44,336 nt of DNA from positions 1-44,336 of the forward strand of contig NZ_WBWE01000020.1 of NCBI RefSeq assembly GCF_008932435.1, read 5' to 3'. The stretch is from Brucella pseudintermedia (GTDB taxonomy: Bacteria; Pseudomonadota; Alphaproteobacteria; Rhizobiales; Rhizobiaceae). Both the position numbers and the translations under genes were made by a program. This document shows, piece after piece, positions 1-7,987 of this stretch. How positions within the stretch are numbered: the first letter of the stretch is position 1; each line of letters opens with the position of its first letter. The notes under the pieces were generated by a model. That model ran no database searches and had not been told where the DNA came from. It worked only from the letters and a program-made list of their open reading frames with translations.

Positions 1-119
1 CCTGAGGTCTTCATTCCGGCATTCGCGCGGGCGGCCCTGCAACCCCAACCAGCGATGCCGCCCGCGCTGGCGCCACGACCATCATTGCACTAACAATCAA
101 ATTGGACCCGTCCGTGGGG
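1..119. other. Unassigned left edge up to a breakpoint
   Basis: No gene could be assigned here. The stretch is GC-rich up to about position 85 and then meets the AT-richer MTAN-like gene. The last ten codons of that gene (about 90-122) do not match what the family normally has after the conserved RKI(F/L)-V-I block, so a rearrangement junction probably lies near 115-122. The left fragment could be the end of another mobile element or ICE backbone; there is too little of it to tell. Confidence 0.4.
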
Positions 120-817
120 GCCGATCACAAATATTTTACGATCAACGGTTCTAATTTTGTTATTATACTTTTCACTATCACTTACCGCCGCACAAACAAC
201 CTTACAATCTTTCGATTTAGGCTGCTGGATCGCTTCAAAGGCACCAGCACGACCAATTACCCGTCCCGTAAATTTTGCCTTCGCTGCTTCTTCGCGCTCA
301 AGTTGCCAAGCTGCGTATAAATCCTGCAAATTAGGATCAGTTCGAATGAAGTTTATCGCTGCAACAATTGGGGCATAACATTTCTCATAGTGAGGGGAGA
401 ATGCAATGTCGAATACGCCGTCCTTGGACTCGTGCGCTTTTGTGTTGTCATAAACGTCATATATTCCATAGCTGTAGCAGACATCACAGAGTCTCAAGTT
501 AGCAGTGAGGGAACCAGCAATGCCTAAACAAACAACAAATGAGAAATCAAATTCATCAAATGCGGCCTCAACCGCGTCTCGCGCTGAATTCCGCCCCATC
601 TCCTCTTGTTGGACAACCAGCATTGAGATATCTGGATCCCCGACATCTACGCAATGACGATAGATGGTATCGGTTGAAAGATCCTCAATTGACTTGAAGA
701 ACCTTTGAACTTCCAAAAGCTCCTCTTCCAAGGGAATCACTAGGTCGTACACTCATAAAGAGACTAGTTATTTGAAAGGATTAGTGATTCAAATGGCCTC
801 AAAATTGGAGGTGTTTG

Positions 818-1581
818 ATGTCACGTCGCCGCTATGAGCTGACAGACCGGGAATGGTCGATTATTGAGCCGCTGTTGCCCAGCAAACCTCGTGGTGTGCC
901 TCGGGTTGACGATCGCATGGTTCTCAATGGCATACTATGGCGGTTCCGCACTGGCTCATCGTGGTCGGAAATCCCTGAACGCTATGGTGTTGCAACGACC
1001 TGTTACAACCGGTTCGTTCGCTGGCGACGTGCCGGTGTCTGGGATCGGTTACTGGAGGCCGTCTCGGAGGCCTATGACGGTGACATCGTGATGATCGACA
1101 GCACCTGTGTCCGTGTTCACCAGCACGGAGCCACAGGAAAAAAAGGGATGCCGACGATGGTTGCATGGGACGTTCCCGTGGCGGCCTCACAAGCAAAATC
1201 CACGCAATTGTTGATGCGCAAGGCCGTCCGATCAATTTTTGCCTGACGGGTGGCCAGGTTGCTGACTGCTCTCAGGCTGAGGGCCTCATGGCGTGTGTTA
1301 AAGAAGGCGGCACGCTGCTTGCAGACAAGGCCTATGATACCGATGCCATCCGCAAGACGGCAGCAGACCAAAAAATATGGGCCAATATTCCACCCAAATC
1401 CAACCGCACGGGCGTCTTGTCGTTCTCACCGTGGGTTTATCGTCAGAGAAATCTGGTCGAGCGGTTCTTCAACCGCATCAAACACTATCGCGGTATCGCA
1501 ACGCGTTACGACAAGAACCCCGCCAATTTCCTGGCAGCTGTCAAACTCATCGCTATCCGCATCTGGTGCATTAGTTTATGA
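818..1581 (+). CDS. IS5-family DDE transposase made by -1 frameshifting
   Basis: Two overlapping frames make one transposase. The first (818 to a stop at about 1246) starts at ATG 818, six bases after GGAGG at 807-811, and carries the helix-turn-helix region (LTDREWSIIEPLLP) and the first catalytic aspartate in VMIDSTCVRVHQHG. The second frame (to the stop at 1579-1581) carries GRSRGGLTSKIHAIVD, LLADKAYDTD (second aspartate) and RNLVERFFNRIKHYRGIATRYD, the conserved C-terminal part with the catalytic glutamate. Shifting back one base at the seven A's at 1138-1144 joins them as HQHGATGKKRDADDGCMGRS, which reads like intact members of this group. The transposase would cut and paste the surrounding IS. 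Both halves look intact, so the element may still be active. Confidence 0.85.
1138..1144 (+). promoter_or_regulatory. Slippery A7 site for -1 ribosomal frameshift
   Basis: In the zero frame the codons are GGA AAA AAA GGG; the heptamer A_AAA_AAA allows both tRNAs to re-pair one base back. Only the -1 product keeps both halves of the transposase. Programmed frameshifting is common in two-frame IS5-family elements. A true indel in the A-run would look the same. Confidence 0.65.
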
Positions 1582-1761
1582 GTCTACGTCGTAAGAGAAT
1601 GTCGAACGCACGCTTGCTCATGTGGTACAATATATCCGAGAATCAGACGTCTGCCTGATCTTATTACAATGTCGGCCTCGGTGGAGGCTAGCGCTCCCGA
1701 TTATCTTTTTTTCGACGGAGCCAATTGAAATATTTTCAACAAAAACGAGCACGTATAACGA

Positions 1762-2253
1762 ATGTTTCGTAAAGACAGGACTGTACCAGAAGATAATTTC
1801 ACATCTGCATCAGAATATTACTCGTCAATTCGACAAGGATTCCGTGAGAAAGCAGATCATAATAAGTTTGAGGCGCAATTCTGCTTTTCGGTAATTATCG
1901 CTTGCACGCTAATCGCGCCACTGTTTGTCACACTCGGCACTGGAATTTTGTGTTCAAAAGCAATCCCATCGGTCCTGTCTATTTTGGCAGGTGGGTTGAC
2001 GAGCTGGCTCCAGTTACGTAAGCCGCAGCGCCTCTGGATGATTTATCGTCGTGCCCAAAGAGAACTTGAAGAACATAAAGCAAACTATGACTTTAGAGAC
2101 GGGGACTTTACTGAATGCTCAAATGCCGATCAATTGTTAGCTCGCAAGGTCACAGCTGTAAACAGATGGGTACATGATGCTTGGGAGGGTCTTGTTCCTG
2201 AACAGGAATATTTGACGAACCAAGCAAAACTGGAGAAAAGCATCCAAAATTAA
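1762..2253 (+). CDS. SLATT-domain (DUF4231-like) two-helix membrane protein
   Basis: A protein of 163 residues with two hydrophobic helices, about 42-61 (FSVIIACTLIAPLFVTLG) and 69-86 (IPSVLSILAGGLTSWLQL), followed by a soluble helical tail with LRKPQRLWMIYRRAQRELEE and WVHDAWEGLVPE. This layout, two membrane helices then a charged helical part with conserved W, R and E residues, is that of the SLATT/DUF4231 families. SLATT proteins are predicted pore-forming effectors in nucleotide-signalling defence systems (work of Burroughs and Aravind). The gene is divergent from the MTAN-like gene, whose restored start at 1611 leaves about 150 bp of shared upstream DNA, so the two probably formed one system. 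The region is clearly AT-richer than the trb genes beside it, a sign of separate acquisition. The ribosome-binding site before ATG 1762 is weak; the real partner and trigger are unknown. Confidence 0.7.
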   Translation: MFRKDRTVPEDNFTSASEYYSSIRQGFREKADHNKFEAQFCFSVIIACTLIAPLFVTLGTGILCSKAIPSVLSILAGGLTSWLQLRKPQRLWMIYRRAQRELEEHKANYDFRDGDFTECSNADQLLARKVTAVNRWVHDAWEGLVPEQEYLTNQAKLEKSIQN

Positions 2254-2275
2254 TGATGCAAGGTGTCAGTCAATT

Positions 2276-2524
2276 TTATTTATAATGCGCAGTTTTACAC
2301 CTACGCATAGCTCTATTTCCCTTCCAGAACCCACCGTCCGTCGCCATAAACCGTTGTAGCGCCGGCGAAACGAGCTTCGCCAGATCGGGCGGCGTTGTTT
2401 CCCCGGCAGCTTTGGCAAGAATTGCAGCATACGCCTGCAAATCCCGAAACACCTCTGCCGGAAGCTCGACGGTGATTTTCACCGGCTTGTCGTCAGGAAT
2501 GGCGGAGAGCTTCAGCTTGGTCAT
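2276..2524 (-). CDS. DUF2274 family protein
   Basis: A small protein of 82 residues starting MTKLKLSAIPDDKPVK. Its ATG at 2524 overlaps the trbI stop as ATGA, so it is the last gene of the trb operon; a longer frame reaching 2551 would run into trbI and is not preferred. DUF2274 proteins are regularly found right after trbI in alphaproteobacterial trb clusters, which is the main support for the name. It has no signal peptide or membrane segment, and ends with a basic tail. The N-terminal part (VKITVELPAEVFRDLQAYA) resembles a ribbon-helix-helix DNA-binding fold, so a regulatory or accessory role in transfer is possible; that is inference. Confidence 0.85.
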   Translation of the reverse strand: MTKLKLSAIPDDKPVKITVELPAEVFRDLQAYAAILAKAAGETTPPDLAKLVSPALQRFMATDGGFWKGNRAMRRCKTAHYK

Positions 2525-3735
2525 GTCGGCTCCTTCGCAGCGCCGCCCCACGGCTGCATCAGTAAATCCCGCTGGACGATCACGCGGATCGGGAACCCCG
2601 GCCGGATCGTGAGCGTCGGTTGGATGTTGAGCTGGCGGCGGACGATCTGCTGGCCGACGTCGGAAGCGATGTCCTGCGCGCTTTCGCGGATTGCCCTAGC
2701 GATTTCGTTCTCGTCATTGCTGGAGCCGATTTCCGTGCCGATGCCAAGCAGCGTGGACAGGGCAGCGGCCTTGAACAGTTGGCCCCAATGGTAATCGACG
2801 CCATCCTCAAGGCCGGAATAGCCTTGGCTGTCGGCACCCTGAAGGCGTTCGAGCACGATCGATGTGCCGTCCGGCATGATAAGCCGGTTCCAGACCAGAA
2901 GCACACGGCTCTGACCGAACGCAACCTGGCTGTCGTACTGGCCGATCAGGCGGGACCCTTGCGGGATCAGAAGATGCGATCCGGTCGGGCTGTCATAGAC
3001 GTGCTCCGTGACCTGCGCGGTGATTTGGCCGGGAAGATCGGACTTGATGCCGGTTATCAGCGCCGCGGCGATCACGGTGCCCGCCTGCACGATATAGGGC
3101 GACGCCTTTTCCTGCACCCGGTCGGCGCTGACGGTACGGCGGTCGGCTTCGGCGCCGACAAAGGCGAGCTTGCGATCCTGCATGTTCTGCGCGGAGCCGG
3201 AATCGAGCTGCGGAGTCTCGGCCGGAAGAGCAAGGCCGGTTGCCGGATCGACGCTGGGGCCTGACGGTGATGCAGCGGATGCGACCTGCTGATTGCCTGT
3301 TGTCGTCTCTCCCCGACTGTCGGTGAAGAGCTTCGCAAGCCGCGCTGCCTCGATCTCGGCAAGCCGCCGCTGCTCTTCAGGATCGACGCGCGGCGTCTGG
3401 ATATTGGGCGCGGCAACCGGCTTGCCCTGTTCCTGCGCCCGCAGGATCGGACGGCCAAGGTCGCCGGGAAGCGCGGGACCAAGTTTCGGGATATTGGTGT
3501 AATCTTTCGGCAGACCGGCCAGCCCATCGGCAGGCGTCTTGTTGTCGACATTATAGAGTTCGGTCGCGGACTGGCTGCCGCGCCGGCTTGTGTCGAGCGC
3601 CCAGAACAGGGCAGCGGCAATGGCGATGCCCGCCACGCCGCCGGCTCCGATCAGCATTTTCCGCGAAAGGCGCGTGACGCGCGGCGGTTCTGGTCGCAGG
3701 CGCAATTGCGCCGTGAGATCGGAAGCATTCGTCAT
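2521..3735 (-). CDS. trbI: Conjugal transfer protein TrbI (VirB10-like)
   Basis: TrbI is the VirB10-type protein of the mating pore, spanning from the inner membrane to the outer-membrane ring. The 404-residue product begins MTNASDLTAQLRLRPEPP at ATG 3735, overlapping the trbG stop as ATGA; a much longer open frame upstream is only an artefact of GC-rich DNA. One inner-membrane helix lies at about 28-47 (LIGAGGVAGIAIAAALFWAL), followed by a proline- and glutamine-rich periplasmic linker and a C-terminal beta-barrel-type domain with IVQAGTVIAAALITGIKSDLPG and LLIPQGSRLIGQYDSQV, both typical of VirB10/TrbI. It ends with RVIVQRDLLMQPW. It lies between trbG and the DUF2274 gene. Confidence 0.95.
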   Translation of the reverse strand: MTNASDLTAQLRLRPEPPRVTRLSRKMLIGAGGVAGIAIAAALFWALDTSRRGSQSATELYNVDNKTPADGLAGLPKDYTNIPKLGPALPGDLGRPILRAQEQGKPVAAPNIQTPRVDPEEQRRLAEIEAARLAKLFTDSRGETTTGNQQVASAASPSGPSVDPATGLALPAETPQLDSGSAQNMQDRKLAFVGAEADRRTVSADRVQEKASPYIVQAGTVIAAALITGIKSDLPGQITAQVTEHVYDSPTGSHLLIPQGSRLIGQYDSQVAFGQSRVLLVWNRLIMPDGTSIVLERLQGADSQGYSGLEDGVDYHWGQLFKAAALSTLLGIGTEIGSSNDENEIARAIRESAQDIASDVGQQIVRRQLNIQPTLTIRPGFPIRVIVQRDLLMQPWGGAAKEPT

Positions 3736-4787
3736 CGGCTGTTCTCCGACGAAAACAGCGCCGTCCGCTTCGCCGTTGCCGGCCGGCCATCGGTGCGGAC
3801 GATGCGAACGCGCTTCTGCGTGTCCTTGTCGCCAAGCCGCAGTTCCGCGGCCGCGAACAGGCGATCCACGACATAATAGTTCTGGCGGGCACGATAGTTG
3901 ACCAGTTCGGAATTGCCCGATCCGCCGATGACGAAGAGCGGCGGCATTTCTCCCTGTCCGATGCCGGACGGAAACTCGATATAGACCTTGCTTCCATCGT
4001 CGAAAGCGCGCAGCGGCCGCCAGGGCGCTGCATCGCCTTCGATGCGGTAGCGGAAGTTGATCTTGGATATGTCGACGCCGGATGCGACGGCCTGTGTTTC
4101 CGCCGCCTTGGCATTCTGGCGGCGCAAGGCAATGAGCTGGTCGGCGGGATATTGCCACGAGACGGAGGCCATGTAGGTCTTTTCCGTCGAGCGCAGTTCC
4201 AGGTGATAGGTGCGCAGGTTGGTGTTGATGACAAGGTTGGTCTGAAGATCCGGCCGTGTCGGCTTCACGAGGATATGGACCTGCCTCAATGCGCCTGTAC
4301 CGCTCTCGGTGTCGCCAATGATCCAGCGTACCGTGTCACCGGCCGCAACCGGGCCGGAACCGACAAGGGTTTCTCCCGGCTGAAGGGCAATATCCGTCAC
4401 CTGTCCCGGCGCGGCATAGACCTGATAGAGCGCGCCTAACGCGAAGGGATAGACCTGCACGGCGTTGATGAAGCCGTCACGGACCGGCTGCATTCTGGCA
4501 GCCTCGTTGGCCGCGCTGATACGCTGCTTCGGATCAGTTGATTCCGCTTTGGCTTTCGATCCCTCGACCGGCTTCAACTGTCCGGGTAACGGCAAGGTCT
4601 TCGGCACCGCGACCACCTTGACTGGCGGGATGGGATCAGTCGTCCTGACAGCCGGAACCGCATCGTCATAGTCGATTTCCGGTGGAATGTACTTCTTCGC
4701 GCAACCGGCCAGCACGGTTGCCGATACCAGAGCCAGAACCATTCCGGATGCGTAGCGCGACTTCATGCGTGATTCATTCGTCTTCAT
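3732..4787 (-). CDS. trbG: Conjugal transfer protein TrbG (VirB9-like)
   Basis: TrbG is the VirB9-type part of the outer-membrane core complex. The 351-residue product starts at ATG 4787, overlapping trbF; ATG 4766 is a possible inner start. A signal peptide at about 10-28 ends in VLAGC, a lipobox, so it is probably a lipoprotein, which is more usual for VirB7 or TrbH; no separate trbH gene is present. The central and C-terminal parts contain VRWIIGDTESGTGALRQVHILVKP, NLVINTNLRTYHLELRST and FRYRIEGDAAPWRPLRAFDDG, characteristic of VirB9/TrbG. The stop overlaps the trbI start. Confidence 0.95.
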   Translation of the reverse strand: MKTNESRMKSRYASGMVLALVSATVLAGCAKKYIPPEIDYDDAVPAVRTTDPIPPVKVVAVPKTLPLPGQLKPVEGSKAKAESTDPKQRISAANEAARMQPVRDGFINAVQVYPFALGALYQVYAAPGQVTDIALQPGETLVGSGPVAAGDTVRWIIGDTESGTGALRQVHILVKPTRPDLQTNLVINTNLRTYHLELRSTEKTYMASVSWQYPADQLIALRRQNAKAAETQAVASGVDISKINFRYRIEGDAAPWRPLRAFDDGSKVYIEFPSGIGQGEMPPLFVIGGSGNSELVNYRARQNYYVVDRLFAAAELRLGDKDTQKRVRIVRTDGRPATAKRTALFSSENSR

Positions 4788-5476
4788 TGCCCCATTTCCT
4801 TCGACCAGTTGATTGCGTTGACATAGACGCCGAGCGGATTGGCCCGGAGTTTTTCGGCGGTGCGCGCCTGCTGGAGCACGACCGTCAGGATCGCCGTCCA
4901 GCGTTCCGTGCCGGAAAGCTGGCCGTTCTCATAGGAGCGCTCCACCCATGCGATGCGGAACGAATCTGGAGAGGCGCGAATGACGCTGGAAATCTCCACG
5001 GAAACCTGCGTCTTGCCGACCTTGGTGAAGGGATCGTTCGCCCGCGCGTAGTCGTTGAGCGCGATCGCGCCGCGATCCGTGGTGAACTCGTAGGCGCGAA
5101 GCCAGTTCTGCCGGACAATGACCGCATCGACGGGAATGGAGCGGACCTGCTCGATGAAGCGGGCCAGGTGCCATGCGATCTGCGGGTCGGTCGGCCGGTA
5201 ATCGGCCACGGCGGGCGCGGTTGCTTGCGCCTCGCCGAAGCGGTCGATCTGTACCACCCACGGAACCACCGTGCCGCGTGTCGATTGCCAGACAAGGGCA
5301 GATGCGAATCCGGCCGACAGGATCAGGGAGCCGAAGGCCATCAGCCGCCAGTTGCGCGCCTGCACGCGGGCTGACCCGATACGCTCGTCCCATGCCTGTC
5401 CGGCGCGCTGGTATGGCGTTTCGGATTCGGGCGTGCGGGCATAGCGTACGGAAGGACGCTTGAAGAGTGTCATCAT
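4784..5476 (-). CDS. trbF: Conjugal transfer protein TrbF (VirB8-like)
   Basis: TrbF is the VirB8-type inner-membrane assembly factor. The 230-residue product has a cytoplasmic N-terminus with ARTPESETPYQRAGQAWDER, one membrane helix at about 45-64 (LMAFGSLILSAGFASALVW), and a periplasmic domain beginning with VVPWVVQIDRFGEA. The domain keeps FIEQVRSIPVDAVIVRQNW, the NDPF turn and RWTAILTVVLQQARTAEKLRANPLG, all typical of TrbF. Start and stop overlap trbL and trbG by four bases each, so translation is probably coupled. Confidence 0.95.
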   Translation of the reverse strand: MMTLFKRPSVRYARTPESETPYQRAGQAWDERIGSARVQARNWRLMAFGSLILSAGFASALVWQSTRGTVVPWVVQIDRFGEAQATAPAVADYRPTDPQIAWHLARFIEQVRSIPVDAVIVRQNWLRAYEFTTDRGAIALNDYARANDPFTKVGKTQVSVEISSVIRASPDSFRIAWVERSYENGQLSGTERWTAILTVVLQQARTAEKLRANPLGVYVNAINWSKEMGQ

Positions 5477-6876
5477 TTGTCATCCTGGTTGAGAGAAACG
5501 GACATGGAACCGCCACCATGATCGCCGGAGCGGATCGAGTGGGCTGCGGTGCTGACCCCATGGTGAATGGTGCAGTTGCGCTTCATCCGCTGCGCCCAGT
5601 CGGGCGCGGATGCCGATTGCGGAGAAATGTCCGAACCGGAAACGGCCTTGGCGGGCTGTGAGGCGGCATAAACCGGATCGTTGGCGGCCTTGCCGCCGCC
5701 AGCAGCGCCGCCGGGATTGACGTCGTTCTTGCCGCCCGTCGCCTTCCATGCGGCGGCCTGACCGGAACGATAGCTGGAGCGCAAGGATTCACCGGCGCGA
5801 GAGGCCGCCTCTTTGCCGCGATTGGCGATCATGCCGGCACCAGCCTTGGCGACCCCCATCATGCCCGCCGCGCCGCCACCTGTCCCGGTCGATCCCACGG
5901 AAGCGTCGCCCAGACCGTAGGCGATTTTGGCACCACCGGCCAAGGCAGCACCACCGCGTGCCGCGCCGCCTGCCGCACTGATAGCCATACCGGCCCCGGC
6001 TTTCGCCGCCATGAAACCACCGGCAGCAATACCGGCGGCGGCAAGGCCGGTTCCAACCGCGGCCCCTGCACCAAGCTGCGGCGCACCGGAAACAAGGCCG
6101 GTGGCGATGCCCGTGCCGAAGATCGACAGGCCCATCAGCGCCAGCGCCCCGAGAACCAGTGACAACGCTTCGCTGATCGTCGGCGTATCGGAAAAACCGG
6201 CGGTGAATTCGCTGAACAGACCGGAGCCGATCCCGACGATGACGGCCAGAACCAATGTTTTCACGCCGGAGGCGACGATATTGCCGAGCACCTTTTCGGC
6301 GAGGAAGGCGGTCTTGTTGAACAGCGCGAACGGGATCAGCACGAACCCGGCCAATGTGGTGAGCTTGAATTCGATCAGCGTGACGAAAATCTGGATCGCC
6401 AGGATGAAGAAGGCGATCAGCACGACCACCCACGCCACCAGCAGCACAAAGATCTGGATGAAGTTCTCGAAAAAGGAAATATAGCCGGTCAGTTCACCCA
6501 CGGCGGTCAGGAGCGGTTCGCCGGCGTCAAGGCCGACCTGCGCCACGCGACCGGGCTGGAGAAGCTCGGAACCGGAAAGCGACGACCCGCCAGCCTTGAG
6601 GCCAAGCCCGCTGAAGGACTCGAACACGATCTTCGCCAGGTTGTTGAAATTACCGATGATGAAGGAGAAGAAGCCGATATAGAGCGTCTTCTTCACGAGC
6701 CGCTGGATAATGTCCTCGTCGGCGCCCCATGCCCCGAACAGGCCGGCGAGCACAATGTCGATGACGATCAGCGTTGAGGTAAGGAAGGCAACTTCGCCGG
6801 ACAACAGGCCGAATCCGCTGTCGATATAGCTGGTGAAGGTCTCAAGGAAACGGTCGATGACGCCGACATTATTCAT
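5473..6876 (-). CDS. trbL: Conjugal transfer protein TrbL (VirB6-like)
   Basis: TrbL is the polytopic VirB6-type inner-membrane channel protein. The 467-residue product has an N-terminus MNNVGVIDRFLETFTSYID, at least six hydrophobic segments between about 30 and 260 (for example TLIVIDIVLAGLFGAWG, LLVAWVVVLIAFFILAIQIF and ALALMGLSIFGTGIATGL), then a long alanine- and glycine-rich stretch at about 265-375 and a hydrophilic tail. This N-terminal membrane block with a low-complexity C-terminus is usual for TrbL. The last residues (MSVSLNQDDK) overlap the start of trbF. Slippage in the Ala/Gly-rich part would be expected to vary between relatives. Confidence 0.93.
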   Translation of the reverse strand: MNNVGVIDRFLETFTSYIDSGFGLLSGEVAFLTSTLIVIDIVLAGLFGAWGADEDIIQRLVKKTLYIGFFSFIIGNFNNLAKIVFESFSGLGLKAGGSSLSGSELLQPGRVAQVGLDAGEPLLTAVGELTGYISFFENFIQIFVLLVAWVVVLIAFFILAIQIFVTLIEFKLTTLAGFVLIPFALFNKTAFLAEKVLGNIVASGVKTLVLAVIVGIGSGLFSEFTAGFSDTPTISEALSLVLGALALMGLSIFGTGIATGLVSGAPQLGAGAAVGTGLAAAGIAAGGFMAAKAGAGMAISAAGGAARGGAALAGGAKIAYGLGDASVGSTGTGGGAAGMMGVAKAGAGMIANRGKEAASRAGESLRSSYRSGQAAAWKATGGKNDVNPGGAAGGGKAANDPVYAASQPAKAVSGSDISPQSASAPDWAQRMKRNCTIHHGVSTAAHSIRSGDHGGGSMSVSLNQDDK

Positions 6877-7187
6877 GCCCGGCCTCCCCGTTTACCCTTG
6901 GGCGGCGTCGGCCGATCCGGCTTGTCCATGCGGAAAAAGCGGCGGCGGTTCTCCGCCCATGCCTTGCGGCAGGCGACGTCTTCGAGCGCCGCCGTGCCAA
7001 GGTCGCGGCAACGGGTAAGTTCGCTTTTCGCGGCCGATAGAGAGGAAGGGTCGCCGCCCGGATGCTCGATGCGGGGGGCGTCGGCATCGGGCCGGTCTTC
7101 ATCGTTTTGCAGGGCGGCGATGGCGGCGGTCAGCCCTGCGCCGATGGCGAAGACGGCGATCATCCGGGCGGCGATCTTCATGTCCAT
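6873..7187 (-). CDS. trbK: TrbK-alt, putative entry-exclusion protein
   Basis: A protein of 104 residues with one N-terminal hydrophobic segment (IAARMIAVFAIGAGLTAAIAAL) and a soluble tail containing ELTRCRDLGTAALEDVACRKAWAENRRRFF. The cysteine pair (TRC and VAC) and the WAENRRRFF ending are the signature of the alphaproteobacterial TrbK-alt family. It sits in the usual place between trbJ and trbL and overlaps trbL by four bases. The frame could begin at TTG 7205, overlapping trbJ, but AAAGGA at 7197-7202 is well spaced for ATG 7187. TrbK-type proteins are thought to block entry of a second copy of the element; that role is taken from the family. Confidence 0.85.
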   Translation of the reverse strand: MDMKIAARMIAVFAIGAGLTAAIAALQNDEDRPDADAPRIEHPGGDPSSLSAAKSELTRCRDLGTAALEDVACRKAWAENRRRFFRMDKPDRPTPPKGKRGGRA

Positions 7188-7201
7188 GACGTCCATTCCT
7201 T

Positions 7202-7987
7202 TCAATCGTGGAACATGCGGACGCTGGACGATGTGTAGGCGGTCCCCGTCATGAAGCGGGAAAACTGCTCGCGGGCCTGCTCCTGTGCGGCGGCCTGCCG
7301 TGCCTGTTCGAGCGCGCTGGCGCGGCCCTGTGCGGCCAGCATGGCGGTGAGATCGGAAATCTGTTTCGCCTGCACGGCGAGAAGCTGGTTGCCGGCCTGC
7401 GTCGCCTGAAGCACGCCAACGGACGACTGGCTGGCGCTGACAAGCTCGCTGGTCTGTTCCTGCGTGCCTTCAATATTGCCAACCGCGACGGCCCCCGCCT
7501 TCAGCGAATGCTCGAAAGCCGATACCGATTGCTGCCAGCGCTGCTGCGCCGAGGACACCAGTTGCGATGCGGTGCGGTCGCCCGATGCAAAATCCCGATA
7601 GGTCGCGTTGAACTGCGTTTCGATATTCTGGACGTTGTAAGCGAGCTGGTCGGCTTCGTTGAGAAGCGACTTCATCTGGGAAAAGTTGCCCTCGATCTTC
7701 GAGAGCAAGGACGTGGGCAAGCTGGTGAGGTTCTTCGCCTGGTTGATGAGCATCTGCGCCTCGTTGGCGAGAGACGTCACCTGATTGTTGATCTGCTCCA
7801 GCGCGCGGGCGGCCGAAAGCAGGTTCTGCGAATAATTCGTGGGATCATAGACGATCTTCCACGCCAGCGCCGGCGACGGTGTGAACGGGATCACGACCAG
7901 AGGCAGGGTGACGGGAAACAGGATGGCGGATGCGCTGACGGCGCAGGCCAGAGCGCGGACACGCGGGGAACGGGCGATATGCCTCAT
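7202..7987 (-). CDS. trbJ: Conjugal transfer protein TrbJ (VirB5-like)
   Basis: TrbJ is the secreted VirB5-type minor pilus component. The 261-residue protein has a signal peptide at about 1-42 with a long hydrophobic core, ending in SPALA followed by WKIVYDPTNYSQNLLSAARA, the conserved TrbJ opening. The rest is almost wholly helical and rich in glutamine and asparagine (INNQVTSLANEAQMLINQAK), as expected for VirB5-like proteins. ATG 7987 overlaps the trbE stop; the stop lies close to trbK. Confidence 0.95.
   Translation of the reverse strand: MRHIARSPRVRALACAVSASAILFPVTLPLVVIPFTPSPALAWKIVYDPTNYSQNLLSAARALEQINNQVTSLANEAQMLINQAKNLTSLPTSLLSKIEGNFSQMKSLLNEADQLAYNVQNIETQFNATYRDFASGDRTASQLVSSAQQRWQQSVSAFEHSLKAGAVAVGNIEGTQEQTSELVSASQSSVGVLQATQAGNQLLAVQAKQISDLTAMLAAQGRASALEQARQAAAQEQAREQFSRFMTGTAYTSSSVRMFHD

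Larger units (their letters stand above)
747..1587 (+). mobile_element. IS5-family (IS427-group-like) insertion sequence, 841 bp
   Basis: The ends are imperfect inverted repeats: GTACACTCATAAA at 747-759 and, at 1575-1587, the reverse complement of GTAGACTCATAAA (12 of 13 match). Both are flanked by GTC (744-746 and 1588-1590), a 3-bp target duplication. The size and the two-frame transposase fit the IS427 group of the IS5 family. The element sits in the eighth codon of the MTAN-like gene. Outward reading from the right end could affect the SLATT gene starting at 1762, though I see no clear promoter at the edge. Confidence 0.85.
90..1611 (-). pseudogene. MTAN/nucleoside phosphorylase-like gene, split by an IS and 3'-truncated
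   Basis: The minus-strand reading frame 752-90 encodes about 220 residues of a purine-nucleoside-phosphorylase/MTAN-type fold: an N-terminal beta strand with LVIPLEEELLEV, a central VVCLGIAGSL (the family's glycine-rich G-I-A-G-S strand), and a late VDRKIFVI that fits the strand before the usual E-x-E of the active site. That acidic motif is missing, because the frame runs into unrelated codons near 120. At the other end the apparent GTG start at 752 lies inside the terminal repeat of the IS at 747-1587. Removing the IS and one GTC duplication joins 746 to 1591 in frame and restores a GTG start at 1611, just after an in-frame TGA, giving an N-terminus MRSTFSYDLVIPL. So the gene once began at 1611 and is now broken twice. 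Members of this family hydrolyse or phosphorolyse nucleosides, and some serve as effectors in defence systems. It stands head to head with a SLATT gene. Function of this copy is inferred to be lost. Confidence 0.75.

Noticed and set aside
1622..1894. Plus-strand frame of 90 residues overlapping the SLATT start
   Set aside because: It overlaps the better SLATT frame for 130 bp, has no recognisable domain and covers the divergent promoter region.
3736..4158. N-terminal extension of trbI to 4158
   Set aside because: It lies inside trbG in another frame; trbI has a clear ATGA-coupled start at 3735 and the extension has no TrbI similarity.
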